This document shows, piece after piece, positions 54,701 through 64,000 of a DNA stretch of 64,000 nt. Within the stretch, counting starts at the first letter, position 1. The number at the start of each line of letters is the position of its first letter. The position numbers and the translations under genes are program-made. The stretch is from Plasmodium coatneyi (taxonomy: Eukaryota > Apicomplexa > Aconoidasida > Haemosporida > Plasmodiidae): assembly GCF_001680005.1 (NCBI RefSeq), contig NC_033558.1, forward strand, positions 774,501 to 838,500, read 5' to 3'. The notes below the pieces were generated by a model, which saw only the letters and a list, made by a program, of their open reading frames with translations, searched no databases and was not told the DNA's origin.

Positions 54701-55596
54701 GTTGGTTTGGTGGAGCGGCTCTTCTTCCGTGCTACCCGTGGGTCAACCCCGTTTGTGGCAGGTCAACTCGTTTGCGGGAGACTCCACGTATGCGCTCTCT
54801 CCCTTAACTGTTATGCGGAGCAATTTCTCTGCATTCGTCCCTTTAGGGGCCTACTCTTTTTTTGTCCTTTTTTTTTTTCCGCGTAGTGATCCAATTATGT
54901 GAAAAAAATGGGGCGCTCCTCCTCAACTAGTTTGTTAGCTCATGTTGTAACCAAGTGAAGAACCGCAACTGCGATGCGTCCTTGCTTTTATTGAAGATAA
55001 TGCCTCCCGTTGGTAGCCCTCGCTGCCGTGAAAAGTTTCTCTTCCGATTGAACTTACAAAATTGGTTGGTTGGCGCGACGACGGCGTTGCGATTTTGCTG
55101 CGATATGTACATATAGTAGGTATTATTATGTATATTTTTATTTTTACTTATTTTTTATTTTTTTTTTATTTTTGTTTTTGTGAAGCACCGCACAATTTTT
55201 TGACCCGAATTTTTTTTTTTTTTTTTTTTTTTTTCCCTAAAGTAGCTGCCCCAGGTTCTGGAGAAAGCAGAGTGGAAATTCCAATTCGTTGAAAGATTTT
55301 TCATATGGGGGGGAGGAACAGCGAAAGATAGGCGACTCTGTTGCATAACAAAATACGGTAGCCCCGCGGAGGCACTTGTTGCATCATAGGATAACAGAAC
55401 TGAATTATGAGAAGGGCGAGAAAACGTGGTGGGTCCCTAAATGCCAATTCGCAAGTGAATGCGGGGGGGCCGCTCTGTTTATCCCTGCCAGACTGAACCT
55501 CCCTTCCCCTGCGTTCTCACAAAAGAGGGGAAAGCGCCGCATCGACGGAAGACAAACCCAAAGGAAAGTTATACACATATATGAAGGTCAAGCAAA
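54701..55596. promoter_or_regulatory. Shared divergent upstream region of SOF1 and PRP31
   Basis: These 0.9 kb separate two head-to-head housekeeping starts and must contain both promoters. A pure T-run lies at 55210-55234. A small open frame on the minus strand at 54927-55112 is listed separately. Two GC-richer blocks (54930-55090 and 55240-55540) flank the T-rich centre. No TATA-like or other element can be assigned with confidence. Confidence 0.5.
54927..55112 (-). CDS. Possible 61-residue protein between SOF1 and PRP31
   Basis: An ATG-started frame of 61 codons (MYISQQNRNAVVAPTNQF...FTWLQHELTN) lies in a patch clearly less AT-rich than its surroundings. It is Asn/Gln/Arg-rich and basic, with no signal peptide or transmembrane segment. 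I do not recognise it. It could be a real small protein, an upstream open frame in the SOF1 5' leader (same strand, 226 bases upstream of the SOF1 ATG), or chance. Confidence 0.25.
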   Translation of the reverse strand: MYISQQNRNAVVAPTNQFCKFNRKRNFSRQRGLPTGGIIFNKSKDASQLRFFTWLQHELTN

Positions 55597-57398
55597 ATGG
55601 TAAGGGTCCAACGTTTGCGGCAAATACGTCCGTTTAGTTAACACTCTGGAGAAAAACAACTCCGTCCAGGGTGATCATCTGCTACGTGTAAAAGGATAAC
55701 GATGCGTCTCCAATCGGATCGTTGCGATATTACCCATATGTGGAGGCGAATCACACATATCTCTATTTGCTCAATTTTTTTCCCCCCATTTTTCAGGCGA
55801 CCCTGGCGGATACGTTCCTGCAGGACCTCGAAGACCTGGAGTTCGAGGAAGAAGGTAACTTTATCAACTTTAGCGCAGAAAAGAAGGAAGGTGAACAAGG
55901 CGAAGCTGATAAGAGCAGTAATGCAGAGAAGGAGGCCAAGTTCCAGGATAGTGACTACGAAGAAATTGTTGATGCGATCGAAGAGTTCCTAAACGAAAGG
56001 ATAAAAAAAAAGGAAAGGAAAATATCTGAACTGCTCTATGATGAGGACTTCCTCAAAATAATGAACAGCATCAGGAACTACGTCATGGAGGAGGAAGAAG
56101 CAGAGGATGGCCAAAATAGTGAAACTGGAGAAGCCCGTCGGGCTAAAAAGCGAAGGAAAAAAGAGCAGTCATCTGGAGAAGGCGATGGCAACGATGATGA
56201 CGATGAGGACGAGGAAGACGACGCTGCTTCCAAGGAGGCAGACGAAGTGCTGATCGAAAAGTGCATCGAACTGATAATCCAAATAGACACCGAAATCCTA
56301 AACATCCACAAATACGTGAAGGATATATATTCGACGAAATTCCCAGAGTTGGACTCCATCGTGTATACCCCCCTGGAGTACATCAGCGTGGTGAGCAAAA
56401 TAAAAAACGAAAGTGATTTGAAAAATATTGACTTCTCAGATATTTTGCCGAACACCACTGTCATGGCTATCACCGTCGCGTCCAGTATGACCACAGGGAT
56501 AAACCTATCTGACCATTCGCTAAAGAATTGCCTGTCCTTCTGTAATGAGGCCTTAGAATTAAACGAAAACAGACGAATGATTTTGCTATACTTAGAGAGC
56601 AAGATGTTTTTGCTCGCCCCTAATTTGACCATGCTGTTAGGCAGTGCATTAACAGCTCGCTTAATTAGCTCAGTGGGGTCGTTAAAAAATCTATCCATTA
56701 CATCATCTCAGAACCTTATAGTGGTAGGCAGCTCAAAGAAGTCTGTCCTTGGGCTTAGCAATGTGAGGAAGACATTCGGAATAGGTATTTTAAGTACCTC
56801 CGAAATTGTACAGAGCGTCCCTGATGCATATAAAAAAAAAGCCATTAGTTTACTAGCTGGTAAGTGTAGTCTAGCATCTAGAGTCGATTACTTTAAAAAG
56901 TACCCTGAGGGACAATATGGGTTGCTACTACGAGAAAACTTAATAAGTCATTTAATCAAATTACAAGAACCACCTCCAATGAAGCAGAAAAAGATCCTCC
57001 CCATGCCTGATGAGAAGAGGAAACGAAAAAGAGGAGGGAAAAGATATAGGAAGTTAAAAGAAAAAACGGAAATCACTGAACTGAGGAAGCAGATTAATAG
57101 GTTGCCCTTTGGGCCAAACTCCAATGAAGACTTTTACACATTTACCGATCAAAATGCAGCTTTGTTAAATTCAAATTTAACCAAATTGAAGTACCAGTCT
57201 AAGCAGAAGGTGAATAATGTGGCCAAGAGGAAGAACCTCTCTGTGCAATCCAGTGGAGTAACTGGAGGGTTGTCCTCCTCCCTGATCTTCACCCCCCTGC
57301 AGGGCATCGAGCTGTTCAACCCCTCTGTCATCAACCCGAGGCCAGACCCTGTTGAGAACAAGTACTTCTCTAGCAAGGCCCAATTCCGAAAGGTGTAA
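55597..57398 (+). CDS. PRP31: PRP31, U4/U6.U5 tri-snRNP splicing factor
   Basis: PRP31 binds U4 snRNA with the 15.5K protein and joins U4/U6 to U5 in the spliceosome. Exon 1 appears to contain only the start codon (ATG 55597-55599) directly followed by a GTAAGG donor; the 197-base intron ends TTTTTCAG at 55796, and exon 2 (55797-57398) begins GCGACCCTGGCGGAT. The joined start reads MATLADTFLQDLEDLEFEE, matching the family's MSLADELLADLEE type of N-terminus, total about 534 residues. The NOSIC/Nop region is clear: NIHKYVKDIYSTKFPEL, LESKMFLLAPNLTMLLG, the Nop core near ILSTSEIVQSVPDAYKKK and GKCSLASRVD. The C-terminal domain has KRKRGGKRYRKLKEKTEI and FTPLQGIELFNP. An acidic insertion (Asp/Glu run) lies around residues 130-160, longer than in the human protein. 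Confidence 0.95.
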
Positions 57399-58217
57399 CA
57401 GCATAATGGGTACGCCGGTAGGGGTGCAGCCAGGATGATTCACTCCGGGATAGCCCAACTGTGGATGATCCACCCCTGGATGGCTTCCCTTGTGATTTCT
57501 TCCCATTTTTCCACCCAGCGGTACATGCCTAAACCTGCCTCTTCGTGGTCACCCCGCTTTATGGGCGCGCTGCTTATTCCCATTTCACCCTATCCGTGAG
57601 TTACCAACTTGCATTTTGCCCTTTACATTTTTTTTTCTGTTTCATCGCCCAGCACCACTGCGCGCTTTTATTATAAACTGTAACTTTTTTCCCCCCCCTT
57701 GTTTGTAAAAATAAGCCAAAAAAAAAAAACACACCTCCATGTGAGTGTACCGTACCAATGGGGTTGCCCCAAAACACACCAAAGTGAAAAGGCCCCAAGA
57801 GGTACGTTTGAAGGAATACGTATGCTTACTGCGAAAGGAAAGCAGTTTGAGATTAGGTAACTGTGGAGGCGGGATGCGGTGAAGCATGCACAATTGTAGG
57901 TTACGAAAATAGCCACAGTACGTGTGCATTTTTGTGTATATATGTGTAAAATTTTTTTTTTTTCCTGTTGGGTTGGAGAGGCAACTGGGCTTGGTTACGC
58001 CTAGCTGTGCTCTCCACATGTTCGTGCCCGACGAGTATACCTTTTCCCCCGCCCCTCCACACACACATACACTCTCAATTCTGCGTAAAAATGGTCGAAT
58101 CGGGCCCTGTTGGATCTACTCCTGACGCGAACTGCACGGGATGATCACCTCGCTGTTAAGTCATTTTAGAATGTGAACTAGATAACAAATTGGACGAAAG
58201 GAAAAAAATAAAATAAA
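57399..58217. other. Intergenic region PRP31 to the gp210-like gene
   Basis: Nothing definite is seen. It holds the PRP31 3' flank and the upstream region of the next gene. A short tandem feature near 57415-57500 repeats GGATGATYCACYCC/GGATAGCCCAACTG words. A-run at 57718-57729, T-run at 57951-57962. In-frame TAA at 58209 closes the upstream frame of the next gene. Confidence 0.45.
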
Positions 58218-61200
58218 ATGGGACTGCTCCTTCTGGCCTACCTCCTCGCGTCCTTCACAAAAAGTAGAAAAAATGATATCATATACAGTGACTTCATTTC
58301 GTTTAATAATTTAAACGACGAGAAGAATCTGCGTTATTACGGGTCGGGCTCGCTGGACAAGTGCTACTGGTGGTACTTCCTGAGCGAAGACTTCTTCGAG
58401 ATCGTCTATTTGGGGAGGGATGAGCCTACCAAAAGGAGGAAAGGGGGGAAGGCGAAAAAAGTGATGGGGGTGGAAAAAGGTGATGAAGCAACGGGAAAAC
58501 GTGGTAAAGACGCAGAAGGGGAGCGGTCCCTCCCCTGGGGAGACAGAGACCCCCCTGGAAGGAGCATCACCATCACTAGCGACGACATATGCACAAGCGA
58601 AATTCTCATTCTGTTGAATAAAAAAAAGGCAGCGTGTAAATCTTTGTCTTCCTTCTTCGTGCGAGTGAACAGACAAGGAGAGGAGAAGAAGTACATCGCC
58701 GTGGAGTACCTTGTCAGTAGCCACCTCTACATGGTCAGCAGCGACATCGTTACGTATAAAGAACAGAATGAAAGCAGAAACGTCTATGTCATTTCGGACA
58801 ATGGAAAGAAGATAAGCATATCTGAGAGCAGCCATTTTAATGTATTCTTCGATGAGATGTACCTGGAACATGCATATGTTAAATATGGGAAAGGAGGAGA
58901 GTTGGAACTGCAGTTAAGAACAAAGAGAAAGGTAGGCATAACAAGAGTTATCATAGTTCTTCTGAACAAATGTAAGCCCCTCTTTTTTGTCGCCACGGTA
59001 TTTGTGTACGAGTGGCTGTCCTTGGTACCGAACGGGGTGGACTTTCCGGAAGGGGCCCTCGTGCGGCTCGCCCTCAGAAAGGACCGTCCCCCAACAGGCA
59101 AAAACAACCATACTGAATGTGAAAGTGGTAATATGAATTATGATGGTAATACTAGCGATGGTGGTCATTTCTCTTGCACAGCTCTCATAAAGAGACACAT
59201 CCTGGGAAGGTCGTCCCTCCGTAGAAAGGCAACAATGGCCGTTCTGTTAAGCACCCACCTGCAGGGAAGACATCCCATAAAGCGCAATGTAAGAGACGTA
59301 TTGTTAATCAACTGCTTAAAAAAGAACTACGTGACAAAATTCCAAAATGAGTACCGAATTCAGGAGAGCCCAAGTTACGACATCGTTTCGGACGAAATGG
59401 TGAAGATTAAGGGAGGCACAAGTGGGAAGAGCCTACAGATAATTGTCAAAAGTTTGCACAGCGGGCAAGTTTTCTCTTCCTATGTGAATATCCATAGGGT
59501 GGTTAAAAGTAAGCTCACCTGTTTCGGCTACATCGGGAGGGAACCTCCGGGAAGTGGTACCCCCACAAAGCATAAACAGAACAACGTTGTTCAGGGCGAA
59601 ATTGATCTGATAAGAATGCACTTCTTCTACAAAGAACACTACTACTTGGATAACCTACACATTGAATCCTTCTTCCAATCGAATGTAAAAGGGGACGAAG
59701 GAGAAAAATTTATCCTACACAGGAAGTACCTGTGCCTTATGCAGCTGTACGGAGAGGGAGACGCGAAGCTGCACGGTGTACACAAAGGAGGGGAAGTCAA
59801 ATTGGCAGTCTCTTCCAAAGGACACAAGTTAAGCATCCTCCCTTTGCACTTCTTCCCCGAGTATAGGGCTTACTATTTTATGCCGATACGCAAAGGAGGG
59901 GAAGTCTCTCTCGAGATGACCTACATGGGGGAGTACACGTCCAGAAAGGATGTGTTCATATCCGCGCCTGTAAAGTGCTCCATGAAGGGGAGTGGCCTGT
60001 CTATATCCTCTCTGTTTGTACTCCCCGACGAGACGATTTTTTACCAGTGCTCCGGGGGGAGGGGCAGCGCCACCGCGGGGAAACATGCTACGAAAAAGTA
60101 CACAGTGCAGGTGTACAACCGTAGTGGCAACCATGACGTCAGAGAGGACAAAGGGAAGATGCACATATCAGTAAGGAAGCCTCCACCAGGGGGAAGTGGA
60201 ACCCCCCACGGGATTAGCCACAAAAGGCGGCACAACAAGGGCACTCCACCCAGTGGTAAAAACAGGTTTGATATAATATGCCTTCTAATTTGTGACGACT
60301 CCCACTTAAATAACTGCTTCCTGAGCACTGTATATGTGGGGGACGGAGTGGTCCATCTGTCTGCTGTTGCCCAGAAGAGTATCATCGAAGAGAAGGAAGT
60401 TACGAATGTCTACATATTTATGCGCCTGGGTTGGATCACTAATAAGGCGCATCGTCCAGGTAGATTCACCTTACTGGAAAGGAGCAAAAATGGGCACATC
60501 AAACGGATGGAAGCTTTGCAGAGGGGGACACCCATCAGCAGCTGCTTTGACGTAGTACGCCATCACATGAGGATAAAGCATGACAAGAACTACATTGAAG
60601 TTTTAAAAAAGCACTCAAGCTTTTTCAAATTGGAAGATAAGTACCAAAACGCATGTGCATTTTATCAAGTAAGAGGGAAGAAGGAGAAGAGGAGGATCCC
60701 ACTCCACATGGAGTATACAAAGGAAAGGAGAGTACACACCCAAATAAATGTCCAAGTATTTAAAAAAGTTAAAGCCATTTTCTGCCACGATTTTGTGTGT
60801 AGTAAATTCATAAAATTTGGCCAAATGATTAATCTGATTGTGTATGACGGATTTGCAGTCGGTCCATACAGGGTCAGTGTGTCTTCCGAGTCTAGTATCC
60901 CCGAACTGGTTCTTCAACGAAATAGATTCCTCAACGAGAGAAGGGATCTTCCCACATGTGCATCTTTCTTTAGCAGTTTGTTCATTGGGGAGAAGTTTCA
61001 GGATGACTTATACCTAACCGAGCAGCGCAAGGGGAGTATCCCCCAGTGCAGGAATATTTTTAGTGGAGAGGTCTTTTACGAAAGTTGGAACGAGCAATAC
61101 TTGCCTGTGTGGAAATTATACAATAGACGTCTATTCGAATATGATTTTAGGCCAAAGTGGGGAATCGTTCCACCAGGAGGACGCTCAAGGGGAAGTATTT

Positions 61201-64000
61201 CCGAAGGAGAGAAAACATATAACTATCTTTGTTCCCCCACGAAGGGGTGTTCTCCACCACTCCCGTATGAACCCTTTTTCTCCATCAAGCAGTACTACAC
61301 TATACGGTGTGATAGAGGAAAAAAAAAACACGTCACGTCAAACATACTGGTAAAAATGAAAACGTGGGATATGGGGACCTCCGAAATAGTGACGGAGAAC
61401 CATTTGCCCGTTCATTTCAAGTATCCGTCTTCCATCCAAGTGGCAATTTTTAGCAAACATGTGGAAAGGCTCCAAATGGTGGATGGCTCCAAGTTGATTC
61501 TTTACAAAAATGAGGACTACTATATGAAGGCCTTCCTTGTAGACGACCATGAGAATGTAATTCTCACGAATGAGCCGTTCCGCTACACTTTGGAGGAAGC
61601 TTCTTCTCTAGGAGACCTTTTCAAAATTTGCTTAAAAGACAAGTCTCGCTACTTGGAAGGAACAAATGAGAAACGAAAAAATGTGATTAAAACGAACAGT
61701 AGAATTCTGATCAATTGTAATGACCAAGGGGGTAAGAAGCAGGACCTTTTGGGTGCACCCCCAAATGGGATGAACCGTTTTGCACCCTATTCAGCTGGGG
61801 GATTTTTACTCACAGTGGAGTATACCACCCACGATGGTGAAGGAGGAGACATTTCGCACCATTTTGAAAAATTTGTATCTCTTCACTTTTGCAAAAGAAT
61901 GAACATTTCGTATGAAGATCATTTGGTTTTGTTCTACTCCCCGGATGTTTATTACTCACTGCCCATCTGTACAACGGCGGACAGTGATGCATGTCCCCTG
62001 CACGGGCTGACATACTCCGTCAGAGGGACCAACAGGATCAGCGTACTGGGTCAATCCGAAGGGGAAAAGCTGCGCGAGGTGAACGACCATGGCCAAATGA
62101 CCTCCCCACACGGGGAAAAAACAAAACAAAATGTGATAATAGTAAATTTGGACAACCCAAAGGACCTACCTCAGAAATGCACGCGTGTGTATCTCAACTC
62201 TGCCTTCGTAGCGAAAGGAATTCTGACGATACAAAACGAGTTGGTCTACGAAACGGACTACTTGGAGATCCATTTCGCTTTTGCAAAATTGACGAAGGTA
62301 AAAGTGTCCCTTCTAGTTGGAAATGCAGAAAGAGGGGACCAAATGGCAATACCAATGAGAGTTCAGTTTTTTGACAGGCATAACAGAAGGATCAATATGC
62401 TTCCCACGCAGTTGCTTCAGGTAAAGCTTTCCTACGATTATAACAAGCGGATCGATATGACCCCCCTGAAATTTTCCCCAGAGGAATGGAACGAACGGGT
62501 GGGCCAGCTGCAGACACCACAACGCAACACAACGGAGGAAGCAAAAGCAGCCGTAACGACGGACATGTTTTTCCAGGTGCGTAGTTCACATGAAGGTAAG
62601 TATTACATACAAGTAGAAGTAAAGTACAAATTGGCCAACAGACACATTTCTATTTTTTCAAATATGACCCCTTTGATTGTTTACTCAAGGGGGGTTTCAC
62701 TTTACGGAGGAGGAAACTCCATTTTGATACACCCTTACCAGCAGACCGTGGAGATCCCCTTCCAGTTATGCCACGCGCTCATACATAAAGTTGTGTGTCT
62801 TTCAAAGAATGAAAACCTAGTGGAGGTGGAAGGAGTGTTCAAGTCGGATGGTGAGCAGTGCACTTATGTCTGCTCCATCCAGTCGGGCAATTCTGTAGGC
62901 AATACCGAAATTCATGTTTTCCCTATATTTGAAAGTTACTATGCTATTTTTAGCCCACACAATGGAAGGACAAATTTTAAAACGATTGAAAAAGTGGAAG
63001 AAGACTTTAACGACTTGGAAAGGTATTATGATCATTATTTGGAGCATCGCAAGGAACGGAAAAAATGTCATAACATGGATGGATACACTTGCGAAGAAAT
63101 CGAAGACGAGAAAAAATTGAGAAATTTTTTTTTTCTTAAATTTGACGTGACTGTTGATTATGTACGATCCATGAAGCTGTTTGCAGAGGACACCATTCGG
63201 TTGGTTCCCAATGAAGAGGTAGACACGTTTGCCAGTTTTTACAGCGGAGGGGGGGGCACGCGCCCGTTCCTCTCGCTGGACTTTCGTCAGGTTTATGAGC
63301 GCACAGAGGAGTTGTTCCAGATGGAGTATTTTGTCAACGATGGGAGTGTCCTGCTGGGTGACGGAAGGCGTGACCGCGAACCACACCACGAACCACACCG
63401 GAAGTTGGATGGATCCCCCACCGAGAGACGCACTGTCGTCACCGATTTAAGAGTCTCCCCTGATGCGTTCTTATCCATCGAGGCACGCAAAGAAGGCCGC
63501 TTCTTTCTGTACGCGAATTTTACCAAATATAGTGGCAGTTCCCACCAGGGCGAAGTTGTCTACTCCCAGGTGTATAACTTGGTTGTTCAGCGAAGTATGA
63601 CACAAGGAGGAGCTCTCCCAGTCGTCCACCTCAGCAGTAACGGCGTTTATAAATTCGATCGAAGCTTTCACTGCTTGACAATTTTGGCGAACTGGACGTA
63701 TCAGCAGCGCCTCCCCTTATCAGCAGAAAAAAACGTCCGAACGGAAAGGAAGGTCACTTTGCATAATGCGCATTACTTGAACAAGAAGCAAAATATTTAC
63801 AAAAAATTTCTCATCAGCATATCGGACATTTCCAGTATGAAGGTGCACAACTATTACGGAAAATTCATCCCCTTGAATGTTATCCAGTACCTATCCATTC
63901 ATCTGTATAATAGAAGCATGGAAAGAGTTCTGCCCCCCCTGAATGGCAAGCTGTATGTACACGTGTCGCACCCAAGCGTGTTAACTGTGAGGACGGTTGG
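58218..64000 (+). CDS. gp210-like large membrane glycoprotein (partial, runs off the window)
   Basis: The frame from ATG 58218 stays open for 1,927 codons to the window end with no stop; an in-frame TAA at 58209 supports this start. The N-terminus is a probable signal peptide (MGLLLLAYLLASFTKS). Shortly after is GSGSLDKCYWWYFLSEDFFEIVYL, of which CYWW.. and the following beta-strand pattern recall the first repeat of nuclear-pore gp210/Nup210. Many repeats of Ig-like (BID2) type follow, for example SDEMVKIKGGTSGKSLQIIV and, at the window edge, VSHPSVLTVRTVG, the S(N/H)PxVxTV pattern typical of such domains. Codon use and GC content are those of core genes. gp210 is a single-pass lumenal protein that anchors the nuclear pore; if correct, a C-terminal transmembrane segment should lie beyond 64000. 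The alternative is a conserved apicomplexan surface or secreted protein with Ig-like repeats. Confidence 0.6.
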   Translation, partial: MGLLLLAYLLASFTKSRKNDIIYSDFISFNNLNDEKNLRYYGSGSLDKCYWWYFLSEDFFEIVYLGRDEPTKRRKGGKAKKVMGVEKGDEATGKRGKDAEGERSLPWGDRDPPGRSITITSDDICTSEILILLNKKKAACKSLSSFFVRVNRQGEEKKYIAVEYLVSSHLYMVSSDIVTYKEQNESRNVYVISDNGKKISISESSHFNVFFDEMYLEHAYVKYGKGGELELQLRTKRKVGITRVIIVLLNKCKPLFFVATVFVYEWLSLVPNGVDFPEGALVRLALRKDRPPTGKNNHTECESGNMNYDGNTSDGGHFSCTALIKRHILGRSSLRRKATMAVLLSTHLQGRHPIKRNVRDVLLINCLKKNYVTKFQNEYRIQESPSYDIVSDEMVKIKGGTSGKSLQIIVKSLHSGQVFSSYVNIHRVVKSKLTCFGYIGREPPGSGTPTKHKQNNVVQGEIDLIRMHFFYKEHYYLDNLHIESFFQSNVKGDEGEKFILHRKYLCLMQLYGEGDAKLHGVHKGGEVKLAVSSKGHKLSILPLHFFPEYRAYYFMPIRKGGEVSLEMTYMGEYTSRKDVFISAPVKCSMKGSGLSISSLFVLPDETIFYQCSGGRGSATAGKHATKKYTVQVYNRSGNHDVREDKGKMHISVRKPPPGGSGTPHGISHKRRHNKGTPPSGKNRFDIICLLICDDSHLNNCFLSTVYVGDGVVHLSAVAQKSIIEEKEVTNVYIFMRLGWITNKAHRPGRFTLLERSKNGHIKRMEALQRGTPISSCFDVVRHHMRIKHDKNYIEVLKKHSSFFKLEDKYQNACAFYQVRGKKEKRRIPLHMEYTKERRVHTQINVQVFKKVKAIFCHDFVCSKFIKFGQMINLIVYDGFAVGPYRVSVSSESSIPELVLQRNRFLNERRDLPTCASFFSSLFIGEKFQDDLYLTEQRKGSIPQCRNIFSGEVFYESWNEQYLPVWKLYNRRLFEYDFRPKWGIVPPGGRSRGSISEGEKTYNYLCSPTKGCSPPLPYEPFFSIKQYYTIRCDRGKKKHVTSNILVKMKTWDMGTSEIVTENHLPVHFKYPSSIQVAIFSKHVERLQMVDGSKLILYKNEDYYMKAFLVDDHENVILTNEPFRYTLEEASSLGDLFKICLKDKSRYLEGTNEKRKNVIKTNSRILINCNDQGGKKQDLLGAPPNGMNRFAPYSAGGFLLTVEYTTHDGEGGDISHHFEKFVSLHFCKRMNISYEDHLVLFYSPDVYYSLPICTTADSDACPLHGLTYSVRGTNRISVLGQSEGEKLREVNDHGQMTSPHGEKTKQNVIIVNLDNPKDLPQKCTRVYLNSAFVAKGILTIQNELVYETDYLEIHFAFAKLTKVKVSLLVGNAERGDQMAIPMRVQFFDRHNRRINMLPTQLLQVKLSYDYNKRIDMTPLKFSPEEWNERVGQLQTPQRNTTEEAKAAVTTDMFFQVRSSHEGKYYIQVEVKYKLANRHISIFSNMTPLIVYSRGVSLYGGGNSILIHPYQQTVEIPFQLCHALIHKVVCLSKNENLVEVEGVFKSDGEQCTYVCSIQSGNSVGNTEIHVFPIFESYYAIFSPHNGRTNFKTIEKVEEDFNDLERYYDHYLEHRKERKKCHNMDGYTCEEIEDEKKLRNFFFLKFDVTVDYVRSMKLFAEDTIRLVPNEEVDTFASFYSGGGGTRPFLSLDFRQVYERTEELFQMEYFVNDGSVLLGDGRRDREPHHEPHRKLDGSPTERRTVVTDLRVSPDAFLSIEARKEGRFFLYANFTKYSGSSHQGEVVYSQVYNLVVQRSMTQGGALPVVHLSSNGVYKFDRSFHCLTILANWTYQQRLPLSAEKNVRTERKVTLHNAHYLNKKQNIYKKFLISISDISSMKVHNYYGKFIPLNVIQYLSIHLYNRSMERVLPPLNGKLYVHVSHPSVLTVRTV

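Noticed and set aside
54701..54910. tRNA-like words (GGTCAACCCCG) upstream of SOF1
   Set aside because: No acceptor stem, D-arm or anticodon arm can be formed around them.
55722..55796. ATG at 55722 as the PRP31 start
   Set aside because: The segment is the end of the intron; the family N-terminus is restored only by joining ATG 55597-55599 to 55797.
56078..56698. Minus-strand 206-codon frame inside PRP31
   Set aside because: Shadow of the PRP31 coding frame; the Ser run is the complement of its acidic Asp/Glu tract.
58311..63671. Many minus-strand frames of 60-190 codons
   Set aside because: All lie opposite the continuous gp210-like frame and have no recognisable domains.

Overview
This window is nuclear DNA of a malaria parasite of the simian clade, most likely Plasmodium knowlesi (P. 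coatneyi is the main alternative). The evidence is a run of spliced KIR genes (the P. knowlesi pir family), one SICAvar gene with the typical SICA C-terminal domain, internal telomere-like GGGTTYA arrays, AT-rich intergenic DNA and CD99-like peptide blocks inside KIR proteins. These traits are published for P. knowlesi; the species call is inference.

Layout. From 1 to about 52.3 kb lies a multigene-family cluster. I call its genes K1 to K12 (KIR) and S1 (SICAvar); strands alternate without exception: K1 +, K2 -, K3 +, K4 -, S1 +, K5 -, K6 +, K7 -, K8 +, K9 -, K10 +, K11 -, K12 +. Every head-to-head gap but the last holds a large telomere-like array (A1 to A5, centres near 4.9, 13.4, 25.7, 34.0 and 42.7 kb). 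In each array GGGTTTA/GGGTTCA repeats switch to TAAACCC/TGAACCC repeats, the orientation of two telomeres joined end to end. Every tail-to-tail gap is array-free but carries recurring, roughly mirror-image 3' modules. Each stretch between two array centres (8 to 12 kb) therefore looks like a two-gene cassette with telomere-like caps at both ends. K11/K12 breaks the rule: array and 5' end of K12 are missing, leaving a lone last exon beside the core chromosome.

KIR structure. A tiny first exon (9 to 36 nt) is followed by one, two or three exons that each encode a complete PIR-type ectodomain, then a transmembrane segment ending in (F)FLYK, and a final basic, Ser/Thr-rich cytoplasmic exon that begins Tyr-(Asn/Thr/Lys) and usually ends ...Y(Q/H)(N/R)M. 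K9 and K11 have three ectodomains, K3, K6 and K10 two, the others one. K8 is interrupted by an in-frame TAG, K12 is only a last exon, K1 runs off the window. K4, K5, K10 and K11 carry segments closely resembling host CD99. These proteins are expected on the infected red cell, where KIR and SICA take part in antigenic variation and host mimicry.

From about 52.4 kb the DNA becomes single-copy core: SOF1/DCAF13 (-) and PRP31 (+) are divergently arranged, followed by a long open frame (58218 to beyond the window end) with a signal peptide and many beta-type repeats, resembling the nuclear-pore membrane glycoprotein gp210. These are housekeeping genes of ribosome biogenesis, splicing and probably the nuclear envelope, and set the edge of the variable cluster. 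No rRNA, tRNA or CRISPR array was seen. All exon boundaries below are read by eye from splice sites and frame and have no transcript support.
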